From JAVJUS01 sp040220455 (GTDB lineage: Bacteria > Pseudomonadota > Alphaproteobacteria > DSM-16000 > Inquilinaceae), in the NCBI GenBank assembly GCA_040220455.1, contig JAVJUS010000089.1, positions 1-29,388 on the forward strand: DNA of 29,388 nucleotides. The letters are read 5' to 3'. Under the pieces are notes generated by a model, which worked only from the letters and a program-made list of their open reading frames with translations, had not been told where the DNA came from and searched no databases. Positions 8,304 to 17,325 of the stretch are shown in pieces (position 1 is the first letter of the stretch; every line of letters starts with the position of its first letter). A program made the translations under genes and the position numbers.

Positions 8304-9080
8304 ATGGCACGCTTCGAGGGAAAGGCGGTGGCAGTCACCGGCGGCGCCCGCAACATCGGCCGGGCGATCGGCGAGGCCTTCGCCCGAGAAGGGGCGGCGG
8401 TCGCGCTGCTCGACCGGGACGGGGCGGCGGCCGAGGCGACCGCGACCGAGATCGCCGGCGCGACGGGCGCCACCGTGGTCGGCATTGCCTGCGACGTCTC
8501 GCGAGAGGACGCGGTGGCCGGCGCGATCGGCGCCGTGCTCGACCGGCTTGGGCGGCTCGACGTCGCGGTCAACAATGCCGGCATCTGCACCCTCGCGCTG
8601 GCGACCGAGCTCGAGGAGGCCGATTGGGACCGGGTGCTGGCGGTCAATCTGAAGGGCGCGTGGCTGGTCGCGAAGCATGGCGCGCCGGCGATGACGCGCG
8701 GCGGGGCGATCGTGAACCTGGCCTCCCAGGCCGCCCAGCGCGCCCAGAAGTTCACCGCCCACTATTCGGCGTCGAAGATGGGCATCATCGGCCTGACCCG
8801 AGCGCTGTCGGTCGAGCTCGCCCCGGATATCCGGGTCAACGCCGTCAGCCCCGGCACCGTGGTCAACGACCTGATCGACCAGGAGGTCGCGTGGCGCATC
8901 GCCCGGGGCGAGAACAGGGACCGCGAGGATGTCATGAAGCAGTGGATGGACCGGATCCCCCTGGGGCGGTTCCAGGAAGCGGCGGACATCGCCCGCGGCG
9001 TCGTCTTCCTCGCCTCGGACGACGCCCGTGAGATCACCGGCGAGACGTTGAATATCAGCGGCGGCGCGGTCATGGTCTAA
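8304..9080 (+). CDS. Short-chain dehydrogenase/reductase (SDR 3)
   Basis: This 258-residue classical SDR has TGGARNIG at 12-19, NNAG at 90-93, and catalytic Ser141, Tyr154 and Lys158 (YSASK). The C-terminus is GETLNISGGAVMV. A GAG-containing ribosome site lies between it and SDR 2, and the two stay in one transcription unit. It differs strongly from SDRs 1, 2 and 4, so the four are not recent duplicates and probably act on different hydroxyls or intermediates. Confidence 0.85.
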   Translation: MARFEGKAVAVTGGARNIGRAIGEAFAREGAAVALLDRDGAAAEATATEIAGATGATVVGIACDVSREDAVAGAIGAVLDRLGRLDVAVNNAGICTLALATELEEADWDRVLAVNLKGAWLVAKHGAPAMTRGGAIVNLASQAAQRAQKFTAHYSASKMGIIGLTRALSVELAPDIRVNAVSPGTVVNDLIDQEVAWRIARGENRDREDVMKQWMDRIPLGRFQEAADIARGVVFLASDDAREITGETLNISGGAVMV

Positions 9081-9192
9081 CATGCCGCGCTCGCCGACGC
9101 GCACGGGCGGCGGGTCCGGCAATCGTCGTGACGGAGCGGCCGACAGGCGATCCGACGGTCCGGCCGGATCGCTCCCCACCGTGGACCGGAGC

Positions 9193-10248
9193 ATGCAGAA
9201 GGTGATCAAGCGCTCGAGCCCGTCCTCGATCGACGTGGCGCGCCGGGCCGGCGTTTCGCAGTCGGCCGTCTCCCGCGCCTTCAAGGATGGCGGAAGCGTC
9301 TCGGAGGCGACGCGGCGCAAGGTCATGCGCGCGGCTGAGGAGCTCGGCTACCGGCCGAACGAGCTGGCGCGGATCATCCTCAGCCGTCGCTCCAATCTGA
9401 TCGGCGTGGTGATGGGCGAGATCACCAACCCGTTCTATCCCGAAGTGCTCGAGAGCCTGCTGCGCGCGATCGAGGCCGAGGGCTACCGGGTGCTGCTCAA
9501 GCATATCGGCGAGCACGAGAACGCTGACGAAGCGGTCGAGGAAATCCTGCGCTACCGCGTCGCCGGCGCGCTGATCACCTCCTCCGTGATCAGCGACGTC
9601 ATGGCCGACCGCTGCGGCAAGTCGGAAGTGCCGGTCGTGCTCTTCAACCGGCGCGTCGATTCGGCCAAAGTTTGCGCGGTGTGCTGCGACAGCGTGGAGG
9701 CGGGGCGCCTGGTCGCCGACAGGTTCTGCGAGGCGGGGCTCACCCGTTTCGCCTTCGTCTCGGGCAGCGATACCGCATCGACCAACCTCGACCGCAAGAA
9801 GGGCTTTCTCGACCGGCTGGCCGAGCGTGGCTATTCCGAAGTCCGCGTCGCCGGCGGCGAGAACGCGCACGCGGTCGGCTTCGCGGCGACCAACGGGATC
9901 CTGGACGCCGACCCGGAGGTCGAGGGGATCTTCTGCGCGTCCGACATCCTGGCCTTCGGCGCGATCGACGCCCTGCGAGCGCGGGGCAAGGCGGTCGGCC
10001 GCGATGTCGCGGTCGTCGGGTTCGACGACGTGCCGGCTGCGAGCTGGCCCGCGTACGCCCTGACCACCGTGCGGCAGCCGCGCAATCAGATGGTCCGCGA
10101 GGCGGTGCGCATCCTGATGGCGCGGATCAACGGCGACCGAACCCGGCGGATCAGCTTGCTCTCCGGCAAGCTCGTCGAGCGCGAGAGCGCCCGTCTCGCT
10201 CTGTCCGTAACAGGAGCGGACACGGACATCGACGTCGTCGCTTCCTGA
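9193..10248 (+). CDS. LacI-family transcriptional regulator
   Basis: This protein has 351 residues from the ATG at 9193. The N-terminal LacI helix-turn-helix is at about residues 12-31 (IDVARRAGVSQSAVSRAF), followed by the hinge helix region RPNELARIILSRRS. The rest is a periplasmic-binding-type ligand domain with NPFYPEVLE, an FCASDILAFGAIDALR segment and VVGFDDV. GTG at 9181 and ATG at 9082 are in-frame alternatives, but the earlier codons are a Pro/Arg-rich tract and GGAG precedes 9193 closely. It sits between the two rightward operons. I infer that it controls both, and the iolD operon, in response to the imported sugar or a catabolite. Confidence 0.88.
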   Translation: MQKVIKRSSPSSIDVARRAGVSQSAVSRAFKDGGSVSEATRRKVMRAAEELGYRPNELARIILSRRSNLIGVVMGEITNPFYPEVLESLLRAIEAEGYRVLLKHIGEHENADEAVEEILRYRVAGALITSSVISDVMADRCGKSEVPVVLFNRRVDSAKVCAVCCDSVEAGRLVADRFCEAGLTRFAFVSGSDTASTNLDRKKGFLDRLAERGYSEVRVAGGENAHAVGFAATNGILDADPEVEGIFCASDILAFGAIDALRARGKAVGRDVAVVGFDDVPAASWPAYALTTVRQPRNQMVREAVRILMARINGDRTRRISLLSGKLVERESARLALSVTGADTDIDVVAS

Positions 10249-10292
10249 GCGATCCGCAGCCGCCGGCTTGGCGCATTCCGGCGCGTGCATTG

Positions 10293-10313
10293 ATGCTTGA
10301 CTATATATGCAGA
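10293..10313. promoter_or_regulatory. Candidate operator/promoter element ahead of the iolG-ABC operon
   Basis: The element ATGCTTGACTATATATGCAGA shares the 10-mer TATATATGCA and an upstream ATGC with the palindrome at 6712-6730. TTGACT inside it also resembles a -35 box. It lies in the 116-nt gap between the regulator gene and the GTG start of the iolG-like gene. It would be a natural site for autoregulation and for control of the transport operon. Confidence 0.42.
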
Positions 10314-10364
10314 GCCGTATTCCATGAGTCCGGACAAAGTGGGGCGACGAAACAAGAGGGCGCG

Positions 10365-11405
10365 GTGCTGGGGATCGGACTCATCGGATGCGGCCGGATC
10401 GGCGCCCTGCACGCCCGCACCATCGCGGCGTCGCCGGATTGCCGCCTCGCCGTCGCCTTCGATACTGACACGGACCGGGCGCGGGCCCTGGCGGAGCCGG
10501 CCGGCGCCGCCGTCGCGTCGACGGCCGAGGATGTCATAGCCGACGGCCGGGTCGACGCGGTGTTCATCTGCTCGCCGACCAACACCCACGTGCCGCTGGG
10601 TCTGGCGGCGATCGCGGCGGACAAGCCGGTCTTCTGCGAGAAGCCCCTGGACCTGGATCCGCGCCGGGCCGCCGAGGTGCCGGCCGCATTGGAACGCCGG
10701 GACTTACAGTTCATGGTCGGCTTCCACCGCCGCTTCGACCCGGCACATCGCCGCCTGAAGGAGGCGATCGAGGGCGGGCGGCTGGGCGCGGTCGAGACGG
10801 TGCTAGTGGTCAGTCGCGATCCGGCGCCGCCGCCTATCGGCTACGTCAAGGCATCGGGCGGCCTGTTCAAGGACATGGCGATCCACGACCTGGACATGAT
10901 CGCGTGGCTGACCGGCTGGACGTTCGAGGGCGTGCATGCCCGGGGCGCCGCCCTCGTCGATCCCGCGATCGGCCGGGCCGGCGATATCGACACCGCGTCG
11001 ATGACCCTGTGGGACGGCCACGGGCGGGCCTGCACCATCCTGAACAGCCGGCGCTCGGGCATCGGCTTCGATCAGCGGGTCGAGGCCTACGGCTCCGTCG
11101 CGTCCGCGACGGTGGAGAACGCGCTCGACGCGCCCTTCGCGCTGCACGATGCGGGGGGACGGCGCGGCGGTCCGCTGCCGCATCATTTCCCCGAACGCTA
11201 CGCGGCCGCCTATCCGGCGCAGCTCGCCGCCTTCGTTTCGGCGGTGCGAGATGGTGGGCCGGTGCCGACCACCGCCGCGGACGGACTGCGCGCGCTGCTG
11301 CTGGCCGAGGCCTGCGGCCGCTCGGCTTGGACAGGGGCGCCTGTCGCCATCGACCGGTCGCCAGAAACGACATCGGGTTCGGATCATCGGGAGAGATCGA
11401 TCTGA
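10365..11405 (+). CDS. iolG: Inositol 2-dehydrogenase-like Gfo/Idh/MocA oxidoreductase
   Basis: This protein has 346 residues from the GTG at 10365, preceded by AAGAGGG. The Rossmann motif GLIGCGRIG is at 5-13, and CEKPLDLD has Glu92-Lys93-Pro94. Inositol-dehydrogenase-like segments follow: VGFHRRFDP, SRDPAPPP, SGGLFKDMAIHDLDM (Asp170, His174) and LVDPAIGRAGDIDTA. IolG oxidises myo-inositol to 2-keto-myo-inositol with NAD+. It heads the transport operon. An in-frame ATG further upstream would place the candidate operator inside the coding region, so the GTG start is preferred. Activity on scyllo-, chiro- or methylated inositols is equally compatible. Confidence 0.85.
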   Translation: MLGIGLIGCGRIGALHARTIAASPDCRLAVAFDTDTDRARALAEPAGAAVASTAEDVIADGRVDAVFICSPTNTHVPLGLAAIAADKPVFCEKPLDLDPRRAAEVPAALERRDLQFMVGFHRRFDPAHRRLKEAIEGGRLGAVETVLVVSRDPAPPPIGYVKASGGLFKDMAIHDLDMIAWLTGWTFEGVHARGAALVDPAIGRAGDIDTASMTLWDGHGRACTILNSRRSGIGFDQRVEAYGSVASATVENALDAPFALHDAGGRRGGPLPHHFPERYAAAYPAQLAAFVSAVRDGGPVPTTAADGLRALLLAEACGRSAWTGAPVAIDRSPETTSGSDHRERSI

Positions 11406-11483
11406 AGGCGATGGCCGCGCGCGACCGGGATCCGTCGCCCGGCCGGGCGCAACCAACAAGGCTGAAAACAGGTGGAGGAAGCG

Positions 11484-12455
11484 ATGATGAAGTATGCACC
11501 GACGTGGATGGCGGCCGGTCTCGCCGGCATCCTCATGGCCGGAACGGCCGCTGCGCAGGAAACGATCGCAGTCGTTGTCAAGGACACGACCAGTCCGTTC
11601 TGGCAGACCGTGATGGCCGGCGCCTGCGAGGCGGGCCGCGACCTGGGCGTGACGGTCAACGTGACGGGCCCGCAGAGCGAGGCCGACATCGCCGCGCAGA
11701 TCAGCACGGTCGAGAACGCGGTGAGCACCGGCGCCGACGCGCTGGTCTTGGCACCAACCTCGTTCGACGGTCTGGGTCCCGCGGTCGACGAGGCGGCGGA
11801 GTCGATGCCCGTCTTCCTGATCGACTCCAAGGCCAATTCGGAGGCCTATACCTCGCTCCTGGCGACCGACAACATCCTCGGCGGCCGGCTGGGCGGCGAG
11901 GCGCTGGGCAACGCCATAGAGGCCAAGCACGGTTCGGCCAGCGGCACCGTCGGCATCATCTCCTACGGGCCGGGCGTGAGCACGCTCGACGAGCGTATCC
12001 AGGGCTTCAAGGAAGGCCTGGCGGCATTCCCGGACCTCGAGATCGTCACCGAGCGCGTGGGCGACTTCCAGACGACGACGGCGCTCAATGACACCAGCGA
12101 CGTGCTGACCGCGTTCCCGGACATCACAGGACTGTTCGCCGACGCTCTGTTCACCGGGCTCGGCGCGGGCCAGGCGCTGTCCGAAAGCGGCAAGGCCGGC
12201 GAGACCCTGCTGGTCTCCTTCGACGCCAGCGACACGCTGGAGCAGTTCATCCGCGACGGCGTCGCCCAGGCCCTGATCGTCCAGGACCCCTATCGAATGG
12301 GTTATGGCGGCGTGGAGAACGCCCTCGAGGCGCTTGCCGGCGAGGACATCCCGGACTTCATCGACACCGGCGTCATGGTGATCACGCCGGACAACGTCGA
12401 TACCGACGAGGCGCAGGCGCTGCTGCACCCGGACCTCTCCTGCCTGCAGGAGTAA
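11484..12455 (+). CDS. Sugar ABC transporter substrate-binding protein (RbsB/IbpA type)
   Basis: This 323-residue protein has a signal peptide (MMKYAPTWMAAGLAGILMAG, cleavage probably after AAA at about 24) followed by a periplasmic binding protein type I domain: VVVKDTTSPFWQTVMAGACEAGRDLG, then ADALVLAPTS, and QDPYRMGYGGVENAL near the C-terminus. GGAGGA lies just before the ATG at 11484. It is exported to the periplasm and delivers the sugar or cyclitol to the permease encoded at 14046. It has its own 78-nt leader after iolG and is followed by the ATPase gene. The ligand could be myo-inositol, as for IbpA, but cannot be proven from sequence. Confidence 0.88.
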   Translation: MMKYAPTWMAAGLAGILMAGTAAAQETIAVVVKDTTSPFWQTVMAGACEAGRDLGVTVNVTGPQSEADIAAQISTVENAVSTGADALVLAPTSFDGLGPAVDEAAESMPVFLIDSKANSEAYTSLLATDNILGGRLGGEALGNAIEAKHGSASGTVGIISYGPGVSTLDERIQGFKEGLAAFPDLEIVTERVGDFQTTTALNDTSDVLTAFPDITGLFADALFTGLGAGQALSESGKAGETLLVSFDASDTLEQFIRDGVAQALIVQDPYRMGYGGVENALEALAGEDIPDFIDTGVMVITPDNVDTDEAQALLHPDLSCLQE

Positions 12456-12484
12456 GCGGTCGGAGGGTACGCGAGGACACAGAC

Positions 12485-14053
12485 ATGTCCGATACCCCAA
12501 CGCGCGACCGCACGCTTCCCCCGGCTCCCGGGCCGGGGGAAGCGGCGCCCCTCGTGGAGCTGATCGACATCGAGAAGTCGTTTCCGGGCACGCGCGCCCT
12601 GAAGTCGGTGACGCTCGACATCCGGGCCGGCGAGGTGCATGGCATCATCGGGGAGAACGGCGCCGGCAAGTCGACGCTGATCAAGATCCTCACCGGCGCC
12701 TATGTCCGCAGCGCCGGGGAGATCCGGGTCGACGGCCGGGTGGTCGACCTCGACAGCCCGCTTGAAGCGCTGTCGCTCGGCCTCGACGCCGTGCACCAGG
12801 AAGTCGTCCTGTGTTCCCACCTGACCGTGGCCGAGAACATCTTCCTCGGCCTCGAGAAGACCCGGGCCGGCTTGGTACGGCGGCGCGAGATGGAGAAGGA
12901 TGCCCAGGCCGTGCTCGATGACCTGGGCTTCCGGATCGACGCCCGTCGCGAGCTGGGCAGCCTGACGATCGGCCAGCAGCAGCTCGTCGCCACGGCTCGG
13001 TCGACAGCGCGCCAGTGCCGGCTGCTGATCTTCGACGAGCCGACCGCCTATCTCACCCGCCAGGAGACCGGGCAGCTTTTCCGCCTGATCCGTCGCCTGC
13101 AGGGCGAGGGCGTCTCGATTGTCTATATCAGTCATCGCCTGGAGGAGGTCTTCGAGCTCTGCGACCGGGTCTCGGTCCTTCGCGACGGCGAACTGGTCTC
13201 GACGCGGGACATCGCCGACGCGACCGAAAGCGGCCTGATCCGCGACATGGTCAACCGCACGATCGCCGAACTCCACTACAAGGAAGCGATCGAGCCCGCC
13301 GAGACCCTGCTCGAGGTCGAGGGGCTTTCGGGGCCGGGCTTCGAGGGCGTCGACCTGACCGTGCGCCGGGGCGAAATCGTCGGCCTGTTCGGCCTGATCG
13401 GAGCCGGGCGCAGCGAGTTCGTCCAGACGGTTTTCGGGCGCTATCGCAAGACCGCGGGAACGGTGCGTTTCAAGGGCGAGGTCCTGGACGTCGGCCGCGA
13501 GCGCGACGCGATCCACGCCGGCATAGCCCTGTTGCCGGAGAGCCGGCGGATCCAGGGCCTCTGCCTCAACCTGCCGGTCGGGCTGAACCTGAGCCTGCCA
13601 AGCTACCATCGCATCGTGCGCGCCGGGCTCGTCGACGTCGCGCGCGAGCGCCAGCTCGCCGACGATCAGATCGCGGCGCTCCGGATCGTCACGGCGGGCC
13701 GGGACGCCGAGGTGCGCAATCTCTCCGGCGGCAACCAGCAGAAGGTCGTCATCGGCAAGTGGCTCAGCCACGGCGCCGATCTGTACATCTTTGACGAGCC
13801 GACCGTCGGCGTCGACGTCGGCACCAAGCACGAGATCTACCGACTGTTCGCCCGGCTCCTACGCGGTGGCGCCGGGATAATCCTGATCTCGTCCTACCTG
13901 CCGGAAGTCTACGACACCAGCGACCGCCTGATAGTGATGTACGGCGGCCGCGTGGCGCGGCGCTTCGACGATCCGCGCCGATACGGCCATGAGGAAATCC
14001 TGGCGTACGCGATCGGTGACGCCGGCCCAGGGAGCGAAACCCCCGATGCTTGA
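12485..14053 (+). CDS. Sugar ABC transporter ATP-binding protein (tandem ABC domains)
   Basis: This 522-residue cytoplasmic ATPase has two ABC domains, as in RbsA, MglA and XylG. Domain 1 has Walker A GENGAGKST, Walker B LLIFDEPTAYL, and an unusual signature LTIGQQQ. Domain 2 has the degenerate Walker A GLIGAGRSE typical of this subfamily, a good signature LSGGNQQK, and Walker B LYIFDEPTVGVD. It follows the binding protein gene by 29 nt and overlaps the permease gene by 8 nt, as expected of one importer. The N-terminal 20 residues are Pro-rich and probably disordered. Confidence 0.92.
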   Translation: MSDTPTRDRTLPPAPGPGEAAPLVELIDIEKSFPGTRALKSVTLDIRAGEVHGIIGENGAGKSTLIKILTGAYVRSAGEIRVDGRVVDLDSPLEALSLGLDAVHQEVVLCSHLTVAENIFLGLEKTRAGLVRRREMEKDAQAVLDDLGFRIDARRELGSLTIGQQQLVATARSTARQCRLLIFDEPTAYLTRQETGQLFRLIRRLQGEGVSIVYISHRLEEVFELCDRVSVLRDGELVSTRDIADATESGLIRDMVNRTIAELHYKEAIEPAETLLEVEGLSGPGFEGVDLTVRRGEIVGLFGLIGAGRSEFVQTVFGRYRKTAGTVRFKGEVLDVGRERDAIHAGIALLPESRRIQGLCLNLPVGLNLSLPSYHRIVRAGLVDVARERQLADDQIAALRIVTAGRDAEVRNLSGGNQQKVVIGKWLSHGADLYIFDEPTVGVDVGTKHEIYRLFARLLRGGAGIILISSYLPEVYDTSDRLIVMYGGRVARRFDDPRRYGHEEILAYAIGDAGPGSETPDA

Positions 14054-15035
14054 CCAGAAAGCCGGCCCGGCGGCCGCCACCCCGGTTTCGCGCCTGAAGA
14101 CCGTGCGCTTCGGCGTGCTTCTGAACCTGACGCTGCTGTTGCTCCTGATCCTGATCTGGACGGCGCTGTCGATCACGACCGACAGTTTCCTGACAGCGAA
14201 CAACATCACCAACCTGATGCGCCAAGCCTCGCTGCTGGCGATCATCGCGATCGGGCAGACCTTCGTCATCATCACCGGCGGCATCGATCTCTCGGTCGGG
14301 GCCATCGTCGGCCTGACGAGCGTGATCGTGTCGATGCTGCTCGTCGCCGACGTGCCCATCTGGGCCTCGGTGCTGCTGACCCTGCTGTGCGGCGCGGGCA
14401 TCGGGGCGGTGCACGCCTTCGGCGTCGTCTACATGTACCTGCCGCCCTTCATCGTGACGCTCGCCGGGCTGACCGCGTGGCGCGGCGTCGGGCTGCTGCT
14501 TACCGACGGCATGAACGTGGCGGGCCTGCCGAAGGAGTTCACCGCGTTCTCCCGCTCCGACTTTCTGGGCCTGCCGACGCTCTTCTGGATGGTCGTGCTG
14601 GTCGCCGTGCCGGCCTATGTCCTGCTCCACCACACCCGCCACGGCCGTTACATCTACGCCGTGGGCTCGAACGCCGAGGCAGTGAGGCTGAGCGGCATCT
14701 CGATCAAGCGAACCCTGTTCCTGGTCTACATTGTCTCCGGCACCTGCGCCTCGCTGGCTGGCATCCTGGCGGCGAGCCGCCTGAGCCTGGGGATCGCGAC
14801 GACCGGCAACATGTGGGAGCTGCAGTCCATCGCCTCCTCGGTGATCGGCGGGACCAGCCTGTTCGGCGCGGTCGGCAGCGTCGCCGGGCCGACCATGGGC
14901 GCGATCCTGCTGTCGACCATCAACCAGGGCGCGAACCTGCTCAACGTCAACCCGTTCTGGCAACTCGTTCTGACCGGGCTGCTGATCGTGCTGATCGTCT
15001 TCCTCGACCAGCTCCGCCGGCGACGGCGCACATGA
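14046..15035 (+). CDS. Sugar ABC transporter permease (BPD_transp_2 family)
   Basis: This 329-residue inner-membrane permease has about eight to ten hydrophobic segments. The first is LLNLTLLLLLILIWTAL. The conserved RbsC-type segments are IGQTFVIITGGIDLSVG, YAVGSNAEAVRLSGI and SVIGGTSLFGAVGSVAG. The ATG at 14046 is chosen over an upstream in-frame ATG because GGGAG lies about 12 nt before it and the N-terminus then matches relatives. It overlaps the ATPase gene and the next gene (ATGA), showing translational coupling. It probably works as a homodimer. Confidence 0.92.
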   Translation: MLDQKAGPAAATPVSRLKTVRFGVLLNLTLLLLLILIWTALSITTDSFLTANNITNLMRQASLLAIIAIGQTFVIITGGIDLSVGAIVGLTSVIVSMLLVADVPIWASVLLTLLCGAGIGAVHAFGVVYMYLPPFIVTLAGLTAWRGVGLLLTDGMNVAGLPKEFTAFSRSDFLGLPTLFWMVVLVAVPAYVLLHHTRHGRYIYAVGSNAEAVRLSGISIKRTLFLVYIVSGTCASLAGILAASRLSLGIATTGNMWELQSIASSVIGGTSLFGAVGSVAGPTMGAILLSTINQGANLLNVNPFWQLVLTGLLIVLIVFLDQLRRRRRT

Positions 15036-16018
15036 GCGGGGTTCCGGTCTTCGTGAGCTGGCCGGGCTACGACCCTGACGATGCGGCCACGGGCCGCCGT
15101 CTGGTCGAGGCCGGCCACCGACTCGTCCTCGAGCCCAAGCTGGGCGCCAGGTCGCCCGACGATCTCGTTCGCTTGGCGCGGGAGTGCCACGCGGCGATCG
15201 TGAGCACCGACCCGTTCACGGCGGAGGTGCTGGCGGCGCTCGACGAGCTGCGGGTGATCGCGCGGGTCGGCGTGGGCGTGGATTCGATCGACCGGGACGC
15301 GGCCGACCGGCGGGGCGTCGCCATCACGATCACGCCCGACATGAACGCCGAGACCGTCGCCGACCATACGCTGGCGCTGATCCTGGCGGCGACGCGCAAG
15401 GTCGCGGCTCAGGACGCCTCGGTGCGGGCCGGTGGTTGGGACCGCGTCGGGCCGCTGACTCCGGGCGAGCTGCCGGGCAAGACGGTGGGGCTGGTCGGCG
15501 CGGGCGCCATCGGGCGCGCCGTGGCGGCGCGGCTGCGAGGCTTCGGCGTGGCGATCGTCTTTGTCGACGAGCGGGTCGACGCGCTGCCCGGCGCACGCCG
15601 TCTCGACGACCTGGACGCGCTGCTCGCGATCGCCGACATCGTCACGCTCCACGCCCCGTTGACGGAGGCGACGCGCCATCTGATCGATGCCCACGCGCTG
15701 GCGCGCATGAAGCCCTGCAGCCTGCTGGTCAACACGGCGCGGGGCGGGCTGGTCGACCAGGCGGCCGTCTTCGAGGCGCTGCGCGCCGGCCATCTCGGCG
15801 CCGCCGCGCTCGACGTCTTCGAGGTCGAGCCGCCGGACCCGGCCGCCTTCGAGGGGATCCCCAACCTGGTCCTGTCGCCTCATCTGGGCGGGCTGAGCCA
15901 CGAGTCCATCGCGCGGATGACCGCATCGGCGACAGACTCCGTGCTGGCCGTGCTGTCCGGCCGCCTTCCCGAGACGGCGATCAACGCGGCGGCTCTGGCT
16001 ACGAAGGAGCGATCATGA
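15032..16018 (+). CDS. NAD-dependent D-2-hydroxyacid dehydrogenase
   Basis: This 328-residue protein is of the phosphoglycerate dehydrogenase/hydroxypyruvate reductase superfamily. The NAD motif GLVGAGAIGRAVAARL is at 153-168. The catalytic triad is Arg237 (NTARGG), Glu264 (DVFEVEPP) and His284 (SPHLGG). RVGVGVDSID and AETVADHTLALIL are family-typical. Its ATG overlaps the permease stop, and its own stop overlaps the next start (ATGA at both ends). It probably interconverts a 2-keto acid and a 2-hydroxy acid made after ring cleavage, such as a hydroxypyruvate- or tartronate-type compound. The precise acid is unknown. Confidence 0.87.
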   Translation: MSGVPVFVSWPGYDPDDAATGRRLVEAGHRLVLEPKLGARSPDDLVRLARECHAAIVSTDPFTAEVLAALDELRVIARVGVGVDSIDRDAADRRGVAITITPDMNAETVADHTLALILAATRKVAAQDASVRAGGWDRVGPLTPGELPGKTVGLVGAGAIGRAVAARLRGFGVAIVFVDERVDALPGARRLDDLDALLAIADIVTLHAPLTEATRHLIDAHALARMKPCSLLVNTARGGLVDQAAVFEALRAGHLGAAALDVFEVEPPDPAAFEGIPNLVLSPHLGGLSHESIARMTASATDSVLAVLSGRLPETAINAAALATKERS

Positions 16019-17325
16019 CGGTCACATATCTCAAGCGCGGCCTGAGCGAGGCGGATCGGGCCGTTGACGACGCCGAGACCCGCGCCGCGGTCGAGCGCAC
16101 GCTGGCCGATATCGAGGCCCGCGGCGACGCCGCGGTCCGGGAGCTCGCCGCGAAGTTCGACGGCTACGCGCCCGAGAGCTTCCGCCTGTCCGAGTCCGAG
16201 ATCGAGGCGCTGGTGGCCCGGCTGAGCGCGCGCGAGCTCGCCGACATCCGCTTCGCCCACGACCAAGTCGTCGCCTTCGCCCGGGCTCAGCGCCAGTCGA
16301 TCCGGGACATCGAGGTCGAGACCCTGCCGGGCGTCGTCCTGGGCCACAAGACGATCCCTGTGCGCTCGGTGGGCTGCTACGTCCCGGGCGGCAAGTTCCC
16401 CATGGTCGCCTCGGCGCACATGTCCGTGGCGACGGCCGCGGTCGCCGGCGTGCCGCGCATCGTCGCCTGCACGCCGCCCTTCCGGGGCGAGCCCAACCCC
16501 GCCGTCGTCGCCGCGATGCACATGGGTGGGGCACACGAAATCCACGTGCTCGGCGGCATCCAGGCGATCGGGGCGATGGCGCTGGGCACGGAGACCATGG
16601 CGCCGGTGCACATGCTGGTCGGCCCCGGCAACAAGTTCGTCGCCGAGGCCAAACGCCAGCTCTTCGGCCGGGTCGGCATCGACTTGCTGGCGGGCCCGAC
16701 GGAAACGATGGTCATCGCCGACGAGACGGTCGACGCCGAGATCTGCGCCACCGACCTGCTGGGCCAAGCCGAGCACGGGTACAACTCGCCGGCCATTCTG
16801 GTCACCAACTCGCGTCGGCTCACCGAGCGGACGATGGCGGAGGTCGACCGGCTGCTCGCGATCCTGCCGACGGCGGAGACCGCCGGGCGGAGCTGGGCCG
16901 ACTACGGCGAGGTGATCCTGTGCGACACCTACGAGGAAATGATGGCCGTCGCCGACGACATCGCCAGCGAGCACGTCCAGGTCATGACGGACCGTGACGA
17001 CTGGTTCCTCGACAACCTCACCTGCTATGGCGCGCTTTTTCTCGGCCCGCGGACCAATGTCGCCAACGGCGACAAGGTGATCGGCACCAACCACACGCTG
17101 CCGACCCGCAAGGCGGGGCGGTATACCGGTGGCCTCTGGGTCGGCAAGTTCCTCAAGACCCACTCCTACCAGAAGATCCTCACGGATGCGGCGGCGGCCA
17201 CCATCGGTGCCTACGGCTCCCGACTCTGCGTGCTCGAGGGCTTCGTCGGCCATGCCGAGCAATGCAATGTCCGGGTGCGCCGCTATGGCGGCGGCAACGT
17301 GCCCTACGGCGGCGCCGCGCCGTGA
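16015..17325 (+). CDS. Histidinol-dehydrogenase-family enzyme, HpsN-like
   Basis: This 436-residue protein has the HisD fold. Residues matching HisD zinc and catalytic positions are Gln251 and His254 (LGQAEHG), Glu319-His320 (ASEHVQV), Asp353 and His360 (GDKVIGTNHTLPT) and His413 (EGFVGHAE). AGPTE at 226-230 replaces the AGPSE of HisD. PGGKFPMVASAHMSVATAAVAGV and ACTPPFRG resemble the HpsN branch (sulfopropanediol dehydrogenase) rather than biosynthetic HisD, and no other his gene is nearby. Such enzymes oxidise a primary alcohol through the aldehyde to a carboxylate with NAD+. The next gene is an SDR, which recalls the hpsN-hpsO pair, but the substrate here may be a deoxy sugar acid. Confidence 0.82.
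   Translation: MTVTYLKRGLSEADRAVDDAETRAAVERTLADIEARGDAAVRELAAKFDGYAPESFRLSESEIEALVARLSARELADIRFAHDQVVAFARAQRQSIRDIEVETLPGVVLGHKTIPVRSVGCYVPGGKFPMVASAHMSVATAAVAGVPRIVACTPPFRGEPNPAVVAAMHMGGAHEIHVLGGIQAIGAMALGTETMAPVHMLVGPGNKFVAEAKRQLFGRVGIDLLAGPTETMVIADETVDAEICATDLLGQAEHGYNSPAILVTNSRRLTERTMAEVDRLLAILPTAETAGRSWADYGEVILCDTYEEMMAVADDIASEHVQVMTDRDDWFLDNLTCYGALFLGPRTNVANGDKVIGTNHTLPTRKAGRYTGGLWVGKFLKTHSYQKILTDAAAATIGAYGSRLCVLEGFVGHAEQCNVRVRRYGGGNVPYGGAAP

Noticed and set aside
16015..17325. Biosynthetic histidinol dehydrogenase (hisD)
   Set aside because: The family residues are present but the segments resemble HpsN, there are no neighbouring his genes, and the gene is embedded in a sugar-catabolic operon.
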